Of a stretch of 40,473 bases of DNA, positions 1 to 8,022 are shown piece after piece. The position numbers and the translations under genes are program-made. How positions within the stretch are numbered: position 1 is the first letter of the stretch; each line of letters starts with the position of its first letter. The notes beneath the pieces were generated by a model. It was not told where the DNA came from, made no database searches, and saw only the letters and a list, made by a program, of their open reading frames with translations. The DNA is from an uncultured Acidimicrobiales bacterium (GTDB taxonomy: Bacteria > Actinomycetota > Acidimicrobiia > Acidimicrobiales > SZUA-35): assembly GCA_938021675.1 (NCBI GenBank), contig CALIFY010000029.1:1-40473 (forward strand), in the 5' to 3' direction.

Positions 1-435
1 CTGGTCGTTGTCCTGGGATGGACGCAAGTTGGCGACTCTGCCGAGGCGGTGGCGGCAGACACGGTAAATCTCCCAAGCTGACCGACCTGTATCAGCTTGA
101 TGGCCGATTGTGGTGTGTCGAAGTTCGTAGGAGTGATTGACGGCTCAATGTCGACCTTGTTGCACAACAACCTGATCAATTGAGCCAAGCGATGTCGATC
201 AATGGCGATGCCGACCGATTTCGACGCAACGACATCATGGTCGTGCCATGCAGTACCGGCCCTAGTTCGTCATTCGACTCAAGAATTGGCGGGAGGAGTA
301 AGACAGGGTGGCGAGAGCGATGCTGGGTGACGGTTGTTTGCATTAACGATGGCTGGTCGAGGCGTGTCCGGCATGTGGCACGGGCACACCTCAACCGACC
401 AGCTTTGCGTTCCTAGATCCGGAACTGATAAGAGT
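1..435. other. Gene-poor left edge, nothing assignable
   Basis: No reading frame here has a recognisable domain, a convincing ribosome binding site or codon use like the neighbours. Short frames open at the left edge stop by about positions 67, 81 and 140 on the plus strand. One of them may be the C-terminal tail of an upstream gene, but it is too short to identify. I see no tRNA, CRISPR-like repeat or strong terminator hairpin. The stretch probably holds the end of an upstream gene plus intergenic or degraded sequence. Confidence 0.4.
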
Positions 436-1053
436 TCAGCTAGCAGCCTCTTTTATGGTGCAACTATCCCCAACTGCGATCTGACCCACTGGTGCTGTTG
501 CAAGATAGTCACTATAGGTGGGATCGTAGTGTCTATTGAATAGGCATAGATGGGTTTTTTCGGTTCCGTCGTAGACTATCTGCCCATTGATTTGCTGAGC
601 ATGAATAGTAATGTCGGAGATGTTTGTGGTAATTGATTGGATGTCCGGTCGCTGAATTCTTACGCCGTTGAAGCATGCTTCCATGTAGCCCATCATGTGG
701 CTATCGTCGGGAAGGGTGGGATGGAGGTCATCGCTGCTGCTGCAATATGCAAGTGTTTTGTATAGGAGACTCTCGTCGTAGTCGTCTATCAATGTTTCGT
801 ATATGGCAAACCTTTCGCAAGGATCATCATAGTTTCCAGAATCGACGTTGTCGTCTATGACTGGCCCTCCAACAAGTATGTAGCGCCCCAGGCCAGGGCT
901 CCTGTCGTTGTAGCACACCAGAGAGGACACTTCGTGATGGCCGCCCACCGCCAAGGCATCCGCCCTGTTTGCGCCAACGGCTAAAACGAGCATTGAGGCT
1001 GTCACAGCGCCAGCGATAAGCGCTGCGACAGGGTTTGATCTATGCAAGAACAT
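436..1053 (-). CDS. Small secreted protein of unknown function
   Basis: The 205-residue product begins with a typical Sec signal peptide: a basic N-terminus (MFLHRSNP), a hydrophobic core to about residue 28, and small residues before a likely cleavage near ADALA (about residue 35). The mature part is acidic and contains six cysteines, which fits disulfide-stabilised extracellular folding. I recognise no catalytic motif or family. The ATG is preceded by GAGG at about 5 nt, supporting this start. Base composition is more AT-rich than in the metabolic genes further right, as often seen for recently acquired or fast-evolving genes. It is transcribed away from the operon at 1455, so the ~400 bp between them should hold two divergent promoters. 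That it is a real exported protein is likely; its function is unknown. Confidence 0.6.
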   Translation of the reverse strand: MFLHRSNPVAALIAGAVTASMLVLAVGANRADALAVGGHHEVSSLVCYNDRSPGLGRYILVGGPVIDDNVDSGNYDDPCERFAIYETLIDDYDESLLYKTLAYCSSSDDLHPTLPDDSHMMGYMEACFNGVRIQRPDIQSITTNISDITIHAQQINGQIVYDGTEKTHLCLFNRHYDPTYSDYLATAPVGQIAVGDSCTIKEAAS

Positions 1054-1454
1054 GAAGCCTCATTTCGATAGTTGTTCACGGGGTTGATAGTGACGAAACC
1101 AGCTCAGCTAGCGTTCACGCACCGAATTTTCAACCTGGCTTTTGGGGCAACCGCGTTACAACGCACTCTAAGATCACACGTGTTAGGGAAACGTTAGAGC
1201 AAGGTGAGGTGTTCGTGGTGAGTGGCGGACCACATACGAGTTGAAGTTGACGACGCCGAGATTGACCCTGCCAGGGTTGTAAGTTGTTCCCGGTCCTCCC
1301 TTTGGATCGGCATGAGGCGGTCGGCTCGGTAGGCCATGTCGGCTACGTCAAGGTCTCTAGAAAAATTACGGTTCGGGTTCAGCGGATGAGAGATGCTAAC
1401 CCGGTCGCTAGTCGAGGCCGGCGCGAAGTTTGGGAACGAAGAGTCCGAGCTACG
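1054..1454. promoter_or_regulatory. Divergent intergenic region with palindromic elements
   Basis: About 400 bp separate the secreted orphan (minus) from the ZrgA-like operon (plus). It contains the perfect 8-bp palindrome ACACGTGT at 1177–1184, flanked by an inverted pair CTCTAA (1166–1171) and TTAGAG (1194–1199). Such an arrangement could be an operator or a weak hairpin. I looked for an AT-rich actinobacterial Zur-type palindrome that would fit zinc control of the downstream operon and did not find a convincing one. No gene is supported inside; the upstream extension of the 1455 frame lacks a signal sequence and is better read as leader. Confidence 0.3.
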
Positions 1455-2177
1455 ATGCCGAATATGTATCGCATGTTTGCTCTCGGTTTGGCATTCGTTT
1501 TCCTTGCGGCCTGCGGATCTGGAAGCGACTCTACTGAAACTGCTGCCAGCAGTTCGACTACCGAGGGTCAAACTGTCGACAGCGTCGATTCCGGCGATGA
1601 CGCCGATGAGGATCATGGTGAAGGTGATGACACCGATGAGGATCATGACGAAGGCGACGAAGGTCATGACGAAGGCGACGAAGGTCATGAGGGCGACGAC
1701 CATGACGACGATGACCATGACGACAGCGGAGAGACGCGTGGGCTAGGTGCTCACGAACATGGCTCTGCCGAGATGGCAGTTGCGTCGAGTGGAAGCAACT
1801 TGATCATCGATCTGGTCAGCCCAACCAATAACATCTTCGGTTTCGAGACCGAAGCGACCACCGACGAAGACAAGGAGATCGTCGAGGATCGCACCGAAGC
1901 GTTGTCGTCGCCGAGCATCATGACGATCAACCCTGAAGCAGGTTGTGAATCGTCAGGTGCAGTCACCACCGATGTTGTGTTCGAGGGAAGCCACGCAGAA
2001 ATAACAGCCTCATGGGAGTTTGTCTGCGAAAATCCCGACCAACTCGAACAGCTCGATACCGCCGGGCTCTTCAGTGAATTCCCCGACCTCCTAGACATCG
2101 ATGCGGAGGTGGCTTCGGAGTCCGGCCAAACGTCAGCAGAACTTTCTCCGTCGTCCGCCACCCTTGCTCTCAACTAG
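1455..2177 (+). CDS. ZrgA-like DUF2796 His/Asp-rich lipoprotein
   Basis: This 240-residue exported lipoprotein is the probable metal-binding component of the following ABC system. Start at ATG 1455 places a signal peptide with lipobox LAAC (Cys20) at the N-terminus; the longer frame back to 1284 would bury it. Residues ~43–91 are a run of Asp, Glu, Gly and His, a likely Zn2+ or other divalent-metal buffer. From about residue 100 the HEHGSAEMAVA motif, then a segment with SPTNNIFGFE, match the core signature of the DUF2796 family, whose characterised member ZrgA belongs to the Vibrio cholerae ZrgABCDE zinc importer. The ATPase gene starts immediately after its stop codon. Metal specificity is inferred from the family, not shown. 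A 21-bp tandem duplication lies within the acidic region. Confidence 0.8.
   Translation: MPNMYRMFALGLAFVFLAACGSGSDSTETAASSSTTEGQTVDSVDSGDDADEDHGEGDDTDEDHDEGDEGHDEGDEGHEGDDHDDDDHDDSGETRGLGAHEHGSAEMAVASSGSNLIIDLVSPTNNIFGFETEATTDEDKEIVEDRTEALSSPSIMTINPEAGCESSGAVTTDVVFEGSHAEITASWEFVCENPDQLEQLDTAGLFSEFPDLLDIDAEVASESGQTSAELSPSSATLALN
1644..1685 (+). repeat. Two perfect 21-bp tandem repeats in the metal-binding region
   Basis: The unit catgacgaaggcgacgaagg+t occurs at 1644–1664 and again without change at 1665–1685, followed by a partial third copy. Each unit adds the residues HDEGDEG, so repeat number directly sets how many His/Asp groups the lipoprotein displays. The identity of the two copies suggests recent duplication by slippage. 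Confidence 0.85.
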
Positions 2178-2891
2178 GTGAAGGGGGAAGCGAGGGCTGT
2201 CCTCTGCGTTGACCAGGTCACGTTTCGTTGGCCCGGGCAATCGAGCGACATAGTAGACGTGGACGAAATCAATCTTCGGGCCGGTGAGCATCTTTTTGTG
2301 CGGGGCCCGAGTGGTAGCGGAAAAACTACGTTCCTCAACTTGTTGGCCGGCATCAATCTGCCGACGAGCGGACAGGTTAGTCTGTTAGGAACCGACTTGG
2401 CGTCGCTCTCGCCTAGCAAACGAGATCAATTTCGTGCCGATCATATTGGCGTTGTCTTCCAACAGTTCAACCTACTGCCATACCTGACAACGCTGGAAAA
2501 CGTCACGCTCTCCTGCGCATTCTCCAAACGCAAGAAAAGTCGGGCGACCGAAGGCTCCCACGTCGTGGCATCTGCTCGTCACCTACTCCAATCGCTAAAC
2601 CTCGATCAGGAGCTCCACAGCGCTCCGGTAAGCAAATTGAGTGTGGGGCAGCAACAGCGAGTTGCCGTAGCCAGAGCTCTCATCGGCGGACCCGAAATTC
2701 TTATTGCTGACGAACCAACCTCAGCCCTTGATGCCGAGAATCGAGACCGATTCCTCGACCTCCTTTTTGAACAGGTCGAAGCTCGCAATTGCACCCTCAT
2801 ATTTGTTAGTCATGATCCCCAGCTTGCGAAACGGTTTACTCGCACTCTTGAACTAACAGAGGCCCGGGAAAAACAAGAGATTACACCGTGA
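2178..2891 (+). CDS. ABC transporter ATP-binding protein, LolD/MacB type
   Basis: The 237-residue protein has a full set of ABC ATPase motifs: Walker A GPSGSGKT (43–50), Q-loop FQQFNLLPYL, signature LSVGQQQRVAVARAL, Walker B ILIADEPTSALD and the H-loop in FVSHD. Sequence and length fit the LolD/MacB/FtsE group, which drives FtsX-like permeases in mechanotransmission or lipoprotein and substrate handling rather than classical import through BtuC/ZnuB permeases. GTG start directly follows the stop codon of the DUF2796 gene, and its own stop overlaps the permease start by 4 bp (GTGA), so the three are one translationally coupled operon. The neighbouring permease is its obvious partner at the cytoplasmic membrane. 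In V. cholerae Zrg, an ATPase of this kind works with ZrgA; that role here is inferred. Confidence 0.88.
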   Translation: MKGEARAVLCVDQVTFRWPGQSSDIVDVDEINLRAGEHLFVRGPSGSGKTTFLNLLAGINLPTSGQVSLLGTDLASLSPSKRDQFRADHIGVVFQQFNLLPYLTTLENVTLSCAFSKRKKSRATEGSHVVASARHLLQSLNLDQELHSAPVSKLSVGQQQRVAVARALIGGPEILIADEPTSALDAENRDRFLDLLFEQVEARNCTLIFVSHDPQLAKRFTRTLELTEAREKQEITP

Positions 2892-4144
2892 CCTTGCTGC
2901 GGTTGGCGCTCAAGAGCGCCAGATTTCGGCGTGTCAACCTTCTGCTCACAGTGTTCTCGATAGCGATCAGTGTCACTCTGTTGCTCGGTGTCGACAAGAC
3001 GAATAAGGAAGCAAAGAATAGTTTGCTCAACACTGTTTCGGAAACGGACCTCATCGTCGGCGCCCGTAGTGGACCAGTAAACCTGTTGCTTTACAGCGTT
3101 TTTCGGGTTGGAAACGCCACCAACAATATCAGTTGGGAAACATACGAAGAGCTGGCAGAGATGGATGAAGTGGCTTGGACCGTGCCGATTTCACTCGGCG
3201 ACTCGCACCGCGGGTTTCGGGTTATGGGCACAACGACCGACTATTTTGAGTACTACAAGTATGGCGATGAAACCGCACTCCGTCTCGACGCCGGTGCAGA
3301 ATTCGATGGCGTGTACGACACGGTGCTTGGAGCGGACGTTGCCAGAAGCCTCGGCTATAACGTTGGCGATCAGATTGTGCTTTCTCACGGTTTGGTGTCG
3401 GCCGACTTCGCTGACCATGACGACAAGCCGTTCACCGTTGTCGGGATTTTGGGCAAGACCGGTACCCCGATCGATCGCACGGTGCACGTGCCACTGTCCG
3501 GTATCGAGGCCATCCATCTCGATTGGGACGACGGGGGGCGGTCGGCGGCTCAGCTCGACGCTGAGCAGGCCCTGAAGTTCGACCTGACTCCTACCTCGAT
3601 TACTGCGTTCATGGTCGGGTTGGAAAACAAGGCGTTCACGTTCCGCGTGCAACGCGAGATCAACGACTACACAGACGAACCGATGACAGCCATTCTTCCC
3701 GGTGCAACCCTCGCCGATTTCTGGCGGACGGTCTCGACAATCGAGCAAGTGCTGTTCGTGATATCGGGGTTCGTACTCGTAGCCGGGCTGCTAGGGATGC
3801 TGACCACGATCTTGTCGACGTTGAACGAACGGCGCCGAGAGATCGCAGTACTGCGAGCCATCGGTGCCCGAGCGATTCACGTTGTCGCTCTGATCATGAT
3901 CGAAACGCTGTTGATCGTGGCGGCGGGTTGCGTGGTCGGGGTGGCGATGTTGTACGGGCTGCTCGCCATCGGGCGACCCATCGTGGCCGACCGGTATGGC
4001 ATAAACTTGACCTACTCATGGCCTGATCAGACACAGCTGGCCATACTGGGTAGTGTTATTTTTGGCGCCGCGATAGTTGGATTGATACCGGCGCTTGTTG
4101 CCTACCGGAGGTCACTCCAAGACGGACTAGCGTTGAAGGTGTAG
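2888..4144 (+). CDS. FtsX/MacB-like ABC permease
   Basis: This 418-residue membrane protein has one N-terminal transmembrane helix (about residues 17–37), a large extracytoplasmic MacB_PCD-type domain (about 40–265), and three C-terminal helices in an FtsX domain (about 285–310, 335–360, 385–410). The conserved cytoplasmic segment NERRREIAVLRAIGA between helices 2 and 3 is the usual coupling region to the ATPase. GTG start overlaps the ATPase stop. Length and topology are normal for the four-helix MacB-like family. With a metal-binding lipoprotein upstream and a DUF3299 lipoprotein 6 bp downstream, it most resembles the permease of ZrgABCDE-like systems. A role in lipoprotein or peptide handling cannot be excluded from sequence alone. 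Confidence 0.85.
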   Translation: MTLLRLALKSARFRRVNLLLTVFSIAISVTLLLGVDKTNKEAKNSLLNTVSETDLIVGARSGPVNLLLYSVFRVGNATNNISWETYEELAEMDEVAWTVPISLGDSHRGFRVMGTTTDYFEYYKYGDETALRLDAGAEFDGVYDTVLGADVARSLGYNVGDQIVLSHGLVSADFADHDDKPFTVVGILGKTGTPIDRTVHVPLSGIEAIHLDWDDGGRSAAQLDAEQALKFDLTPTSITAFMVGLENKAFTFRVQREINDYTDEPMTAILPGATLADFWRTVSTIEQVLFVISGFVLVAGLLGMLTTILSTLNERRREIAVLRAIGARAIHVVALIMIETLLIVAAGCVVGVAMLYGLLAIGRPIVADRYGINLTYSWPDQTQLAILGSVIFGAAIVGLIPALVAYRRSLQDGLALKV

Positions 4145-4150
4145 GTTGTC

Positions 4151-4885
4151 GTGACGATTGGCCAGTCGATGAGCTCAGCACGGTCCCATTGGAAGCGGTG
4201 TATGGCGACGCTGATCGCTGTGAGTTTCGTTACCGCCGGGTGTGGGGCCAGTGCAGAAACGCCAGACGAGGCATCCGACGCCGAGTTCCAGCCCCTTATC
4301 TCACCGGCAGACCCGTCGCTGGCTGGCGGACCCGACAATGCCCCTGCCTTCGGCGACTCGGTAGACGCCTTGTTCGATCCGGGTCAGGTGGCCCCTCCGA
4401 TAGCCCCCGCCGGCTACGAGCCCTTTGAATGGGAAGATCTGCAGGCGCCAGGCAGCTCGACCGAAGAGGAAGACACCAAGTTCCTAGCGTTGCTTGACGA
4501 AGTTGAAGAGGGCACGCCGGAAGCCAACGCCCTGTACGAGGAATGGCAAGCGGCGATCGATGCCAAAGGTCAGCTAGTCAATACCGAACTAGACGGAAAA
4601 AAGATCTTCATGGCCGGGTTTGTGACTCCGTTGGACTTCGAGGCGGACGTCATAACCGAATTTTTGTTCGTCCCCTACTTCGGAGCCTGTATTCATGTGC
4701 CACCGCCGCCGGTAAACCAAACAGTCATGGTCACGCTCGATAGTGACGAAGCACTGGCTATCGAAGACACTTGGGGAGCGGTTTGGGTGGCCGGTCAACT
4801 GACGGCAACATCGGCAACGACCGATTTGGCCACCGCCGGTTACACCATCACCGAAGCCAGCACCGAAGTTGCCGACGAATTCTGA
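4151..4885 (+). CDS. DUF3299 lipoprotein
   Basis: The product (244 residues from GTG 4151) carries a hydrophobic N-terminal segment ending in a lipobox TAGC (Cys31), so it is probably anchored on the outer face of the membrane. After an acidic, low-complexity spacer, residues ~150–240 carry the hallmark DUF3299 sequence, with GKKIFMAGFVTPLDF then FLFVPYFGACIHVPPPPVNQ. The Cys-Ile-His-Val-Pro run is highly conserved in the family and could bind metal. It starts 6 bp after the permease and closes the operon. DUF3299 proteins commonly accompany FtsX-type permeases and DUF2796 proteins, but no biochemical function is established to my knowledge. An alternative start at ATG 4169 would still retain the lipoprotein signal. 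About 260 bp without a gene follow before 5148. Confidence 0.82.
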   Translation: MTIGQSMSSARSHWKRCMATLIAVSFVTAGCGASAETPDEASDAEFQPLISPADPSLAGGPDNAPAFGDSVDALFDPGQVAPPIAPAGYEPFEWEDLQAPGSSTEEEDTKFLALLDEVEEGTPEANALYEEWQAAIDAKGQLVNTELDGKKIFMAGFVTPLDFEADVITEFLFVPYFGACIHVPPPPVNQTVMVTLDSDEALAIEDTWGAVWVAGQLTATSATTDLATAGYTITEASTEVADEF

Positions 4886-5147
4886 GAACGTGGTACCGAC
4901 CGAAGAACCGGTCGGCTGTTTCGACCGACCGTGGTCGACGTTCCAGCCCAAAGGACGTCGTTTTCTGGTTGCACGAACGCGATAGCGGTTCTGTCGAGAT
5001 CGTCGTAGGCACGGTTTTGTTTCACCGCGAGTAGGGTCAGTTCTTACTTCCACCTCTTGGTGGGGACCTCTCGGTGACGTTCGGGCCACCTGTTTTGGCC
5101 GAATCACCATCCTTTTGTCTCCTCTGAGTTCGAGTCGAGGAGCAGAC

Positions 5148-6281
5148 ATGTCCCATGACCAGCACGCCCCCAAATTCGGCGCGCCGTCAGAGCCTCATCG
5201 ACCCAGAGCGATCGTGTACTGCGAAGGCAGTTTCGGCGATATCGACGGCAAAACAGCAAATGGTCTGGTTCGTCAAAGCGAAACGTACGAGATCGTGTCG
5301 GTTATCGACAGCCAACTTGCCGGGCAAGACACCGGACTGGTGTTGGACGATACGCCAAATGGCATCCTCTTGTGTCGAGACCTTGATGACGCGCTGGCCA
5401 AAGCGGGTGTCTTGCCGGAGTTGTTCATCGTCGGGGTGGCACCGACCAGTGGATTGTTGTCGACGGCCGAGCGGTCGGTTCTTCTCGATGCGATGAGTCG
5501 GGGCCTGAGCCTCGTAAACGGACTCCACGAGTTCTTGAACGACGACCCTGAGTTTGCCGCCGCGGCGGCAATCAACGGGGTGGCGATCACCGACGTGCGA
5601 CGGCCGCGGGCAAAGGTCGATCTACGCATGTTCAGCGGCGCAATTCACGATGTGGCGTGCCCGCGAATCGCGGTTCTCGGAACCGACGGTGCCATCGGCA
5701 AACGAACGACCGCCACGGTGCTGACAAAGGTATTGAAGGCTCACGGTATCCACGCCGTCTTCGTCGGGACCGGTCAGACCAGCCTCATTCAAGGTGCCCG
5801 GTACGGTGTTGCGCTCGACGCCATCCCGGCCCAGTTCGTAACCGGCGAACTAGAGGCAGCGGTGGTTGAGGCCTTCGAAGCAGAACACCCCGATGTGATT
5901 ATCGTCGAAGGGCAGGGCGCGTTGAGCCACCCGACTTACCTGAGTTCGACCGCGATTCTTCGCGGCAGTCTTCCGGCCGCAGTCATCGTCCAGCACGCCC
6001 CAGCCCGACGAACGATCAGCGACTTCCCGATGTTCGACATGCCGACGCCGGAGAGCGAGATCAACCTCATCGAGACATTCGCCGAGACGAAGGTAATCGG
6101 TTTGACGATCAACCACGAAAACATGACGGACAGCGAAGTTTCAGCTGCCATCACCCTGTACGAGATGAAGCACGGAATGCCGGTCACCGATGCGCTTACC
6201 CGGCCGGCCGAGCGACTACTGGACATGGTGTTCGACGCGTTCCCTAACCTCAAGAGGATCTCGTCGGTCGCCGCGAGGTGA
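5148..6281 (+). CDS. DUF1611 family protein (DgcN-like)
   Basis: The 377-residue protein shows the DUF1611 layout: an N-terminal Rossmann-like domain (about 20–160) and a C-terminal P-loop-like domain starting at VLGTDGAIGKRTTA (Walker-type loop 178–187). Later conserved pieces include GTGQTSLIQGARYG and VEGQGALSHP. One studied relative, DgcN of marine bacteria, N-acetylates D-glutamate, so an acyltransferase acting on a D-amino acid is a reasonable guess. Start ATG 5148 has GAGGAG 5 nt upstream; an earlier in-frame TTG at 5115 is less likely. Its stop codon overlaps the start of the racemase-like gene by 4 bp, pointing to a two-step pathway. Substrate is unproven. Confidence 0.75.
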   Translation: MSHDQHAPKFGAPSEPHRPRAIVYCEGSFGDIDGKTANGLVRQSETYEIVSVIDSQLAGQDTGLVLDDTPNGILLCRDLDDALAKAGVLPELFIVGVAPTSGLLSTAERSVLLDAMSRGLSLVNGLHEFLNDDPEFAAAAAINGVAITDVRRPRAKVDLRMFSGAIHDVACPRIAVLGTDGAIGKRTTATVLTKVLKAHGIHAVFVGTGQTSLIQGARYGVALDAIPAQFVTGELEAAVVEAFEAEHPDVIIVEGQGALSHPTYLSSTAILRGSLPAAVIVQHAPARRTISDFPMFDMPTPESEINLIETFAETKVIGLTINHENMTDSEVSAAITLYEMKHGMPVTDALTRPAERLLDMVFDAFPNLKRISSVAAR

Positions 6282-7348
6282 GTGGCCCCCGCCTGACGGT
6301 CAACCTCGACAAGATTGGGGATAACACCCGCCAGCTCGTCGAGAGCGCGGCGAGCCGCAACATCTCGATCGTCGGTGTCACCAAGGCCATGCTGGGAGCA
6401 CCCGATCTAGCGCGGACACTGTGGGCCAATGGCGTTGGCGGCCTCGGCGATTCCCGAATCGAAAACATCGAACGGATGCGTGGTGCCGGTATCGACCATC
6501 CGATGATGCTCCTTCGCACTCCGATGCCCAGCCAGGTCGAGCGCGTCGTCCGATCCGGGGCGATGAGCGTCAACACCGAGGTCGGGGTGCTGACCCTGCT
6601 CGCCGACGCCGCCCGGAGTGCTGGGCTGACGCATGATGTCATGCTTATGGTAGAACTCGGCGATCTTCGCGAAGGCATCATGCCCCAAGAGCTGGCACAC
6701 ACTGCCCGCCATGTACTGAGCCTCCCGAACCTCCGCCTGCGCGGTATTGGTACCAATCTGGCTTGCCGGAATGGCGTCGAGCCAAGCGCCAAGAACATGG
6801 GAGACCTGTCGGAGCTCGTCGAGTCGACCGAGAGCACGTGCGGCGTTGAGATCGAACTGGTCTCTGGCGGCAACTCCGCAAACCTCGATTGGGCGTTCGG
6901 GCCAACTGCGACCGGCCGAATCAATCATCTCCGCCTTGGCGAATCGATCCTCCTCGGGCGAGAGCCTCTCCACCGTCGTGCCATTGACGGGCTCCACACC
7001 GACGCCATCGACCTGGTCGCCGAGGTGATCGAGTCGAAGCGAAAACCGACGAAGCCGTCCGGCCAATCGTTCCAGAACTCCTTCGGTGAAACCCCTGAAG
7101 TCGTCGACCGAGGCGAGATCTGGCAGACCATCCTCGCCGTAGGGCGTCAAGACACCGATACGGCCGATCTTCAAGGTCCGGCCGGTGCCAGAATCCTCGC
7201 CGCGAGCAGCGACCACCTCATCGTCGAGACGGAAAACCAGATGCAACCCAGCCAGGTCTTGACGTTTAGACCCGGCTACTCGGCCCTTCTTCGATCTATG
7301 ACCTCCCCGTTCGTAGCAAAAGAACTCCACTCGTTTCCCACCAACTGA
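6278..7348 (+). CDS. Alanine/ornithine racemase-like PLP enzyme
   Basis: The 356-residue product resembles the fold-type III PLP enzymes of the alanine racemase N-terminal family, closest to ornithine-racemase/YhfX-type proteins. The PLP lysine is probably Lys36 in VGVTKAMLG. Other family features are the barrel segments GVGGLGDSRIENI, MLMVELGDLREG, LRGIGTNLACRNG and the phosphate-binding SGGNSANLDW. The C-terminal domain is shorter and more divergent than in Alr. GTG 6278 overlaps the DUF1611 stop (GTGA), so the two are translated together. The pair suggests interconversion and acylation of a D-amino acid, for example D-glutamate or D-ornithine. In the studied DgcN pathway the partner DgcA is, as I recall, an enolase-superfamily epimerase, so a PLP racemase would be a different solution. 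Confidence 0.75.
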   Translation: MSGPRLTVNLDKIGDNTRQLVESAASRNISIVGVTKAMLGAPDLARTLWANGVGGLGDSRIENIERMRGAGIDHPMMLLRTPMPSQVERVVRSGAMSVNTEVGVLTLLADAARSAGLTHDVMLMVELGDLREGIMPQELAHTARHVLSLPNLRLRGIGTNLACRNGVEPSAKNMGDLSELVESTESTCGVEIELVSGGNSANLDWAFGPTATGRINHLRLGESILLGREPLHRRAIDGLHTDAIDLVAEVIESKRKPTKPSGQSFQNSFGETPEVVDRGEIWQTILAVGRQDTDTADLQGPAGARILAASSDHLIVETENQMQPSQVLTFRPGYSALLRSMTSPFVAKELHSFPTN

Positions 7349-7494
7349 ACCATAAACCAGAAATTACCTGTGATTGTCCCAGGAAAATCCCGCTGGTTCG
7401 TAGCCGTTTGTACCAGGGTTCACCCGCACCGTTTCGGTACGGTGCCGTGTCACACGAGCTGGTTCGGACGTCGAGCCGAGAAGGGGAACAACAG

Positions 7495-8007
7495 ATGAGA
7501 GCAGAGAGCACGATGGGGACGGAATGTCCCAATGAGTCGCGGAGGGGTTCGTGGAGCACGCGTTTGGCCATCCTGCTGGTGGGTCTGATGGTCGCTAGCG
7601 CCACCGTTGCGATCGCCCCGAGTCAAGCATCGGCCGCCACGCAGGTCTGCGCCAGCACGTCCGAACGGACGAGCACCTACACATGGATCCTCGGAATTCG
7701 CTGGTATCGCCATGAGGCGAGAGGGTATGCATGCCGCTCCAACGGGCAAGTTGTTAGTGCCGAGGCGCGAACCAATCGCATCGTGAAGATCGGTATTGCA
7801 ATCGCCGATTGGACCGATACGCAGGGTACACAGGGCACGGCGTGGTCGAAGCACTACGTTGCGGCTGGCGTCTCCGACGGTGAGGTCAGCCATGGAGGTA
7901 TCAAACTTCCAGTTAATATAAGCAAGAAGCACGAGTTCGACTTCGACTACTACGTGCAGAACGGCATTCTGTACAACCGCTACTCGTCCTCGAGCTGGTA
8001 CTGGTAG
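7495..8007 (+). CDS. Secreted protein of unknown function
   Basis: The 170-residue protein is exported: after a polar N-region, a hydrophobic stretch (about residues 22–42) leads to a likely AQA-like cleavage site near QASAA (about 45–49). The mature protein has two cysteines that may pair and is rich in Tyr, Trp and Ser, ending in YSSSSWYW, an aromatic C-terminus suggestive of a beta-rich fold. I do not recognise a family. ATG 7495 is preceded by AAGGGGA at about 7 nt; the frame is open back to 7408 but that part lacks a signal peptide. It is followed after 15 bp by a lipoprotein gene and may be cotranscribed with it. The 146-bp gap upstream contains a short inverted repeat (GCACCG…CGGTGC near 7427–7446) of unknown meaning. 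Confidence 0.65.
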   Translation: MRAESTMGTECPNESRRGSWSTRLAILLVGLMVASATVAIAPSQASAATQVCASTSERTSTYTWILGIRWYRHEARGYACRSNGQVVSAEARTNRIVKIGIAIADWTDTQGTQGTAWSKHYVAAGVSDGEVSHGGIKLPVNISKKHEFDFDYYVQNGILYNRYSSSSWYW

Positions 8008-8022
8008 TAGAGGCACCAACCG

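Noticed and set aside
1284-1454. Longer start for the ZrgA-like lipoprotein
   Set aside because: It would place about 57 polar residues before the signal peptide and lipobox.
1054-1454. Zur operator ahead of the ZrgA-like operon
   Set aside because: No AT-rich palindrome of the actinobacterial Zur type was found; the palindromes present do not match it.
6407-7330. Long minus-strand frame opposite the racemase-like gene
   Set aside because: It is the shadow of a well-supported plus-strand gene with clear PLP-enzyme motifs.
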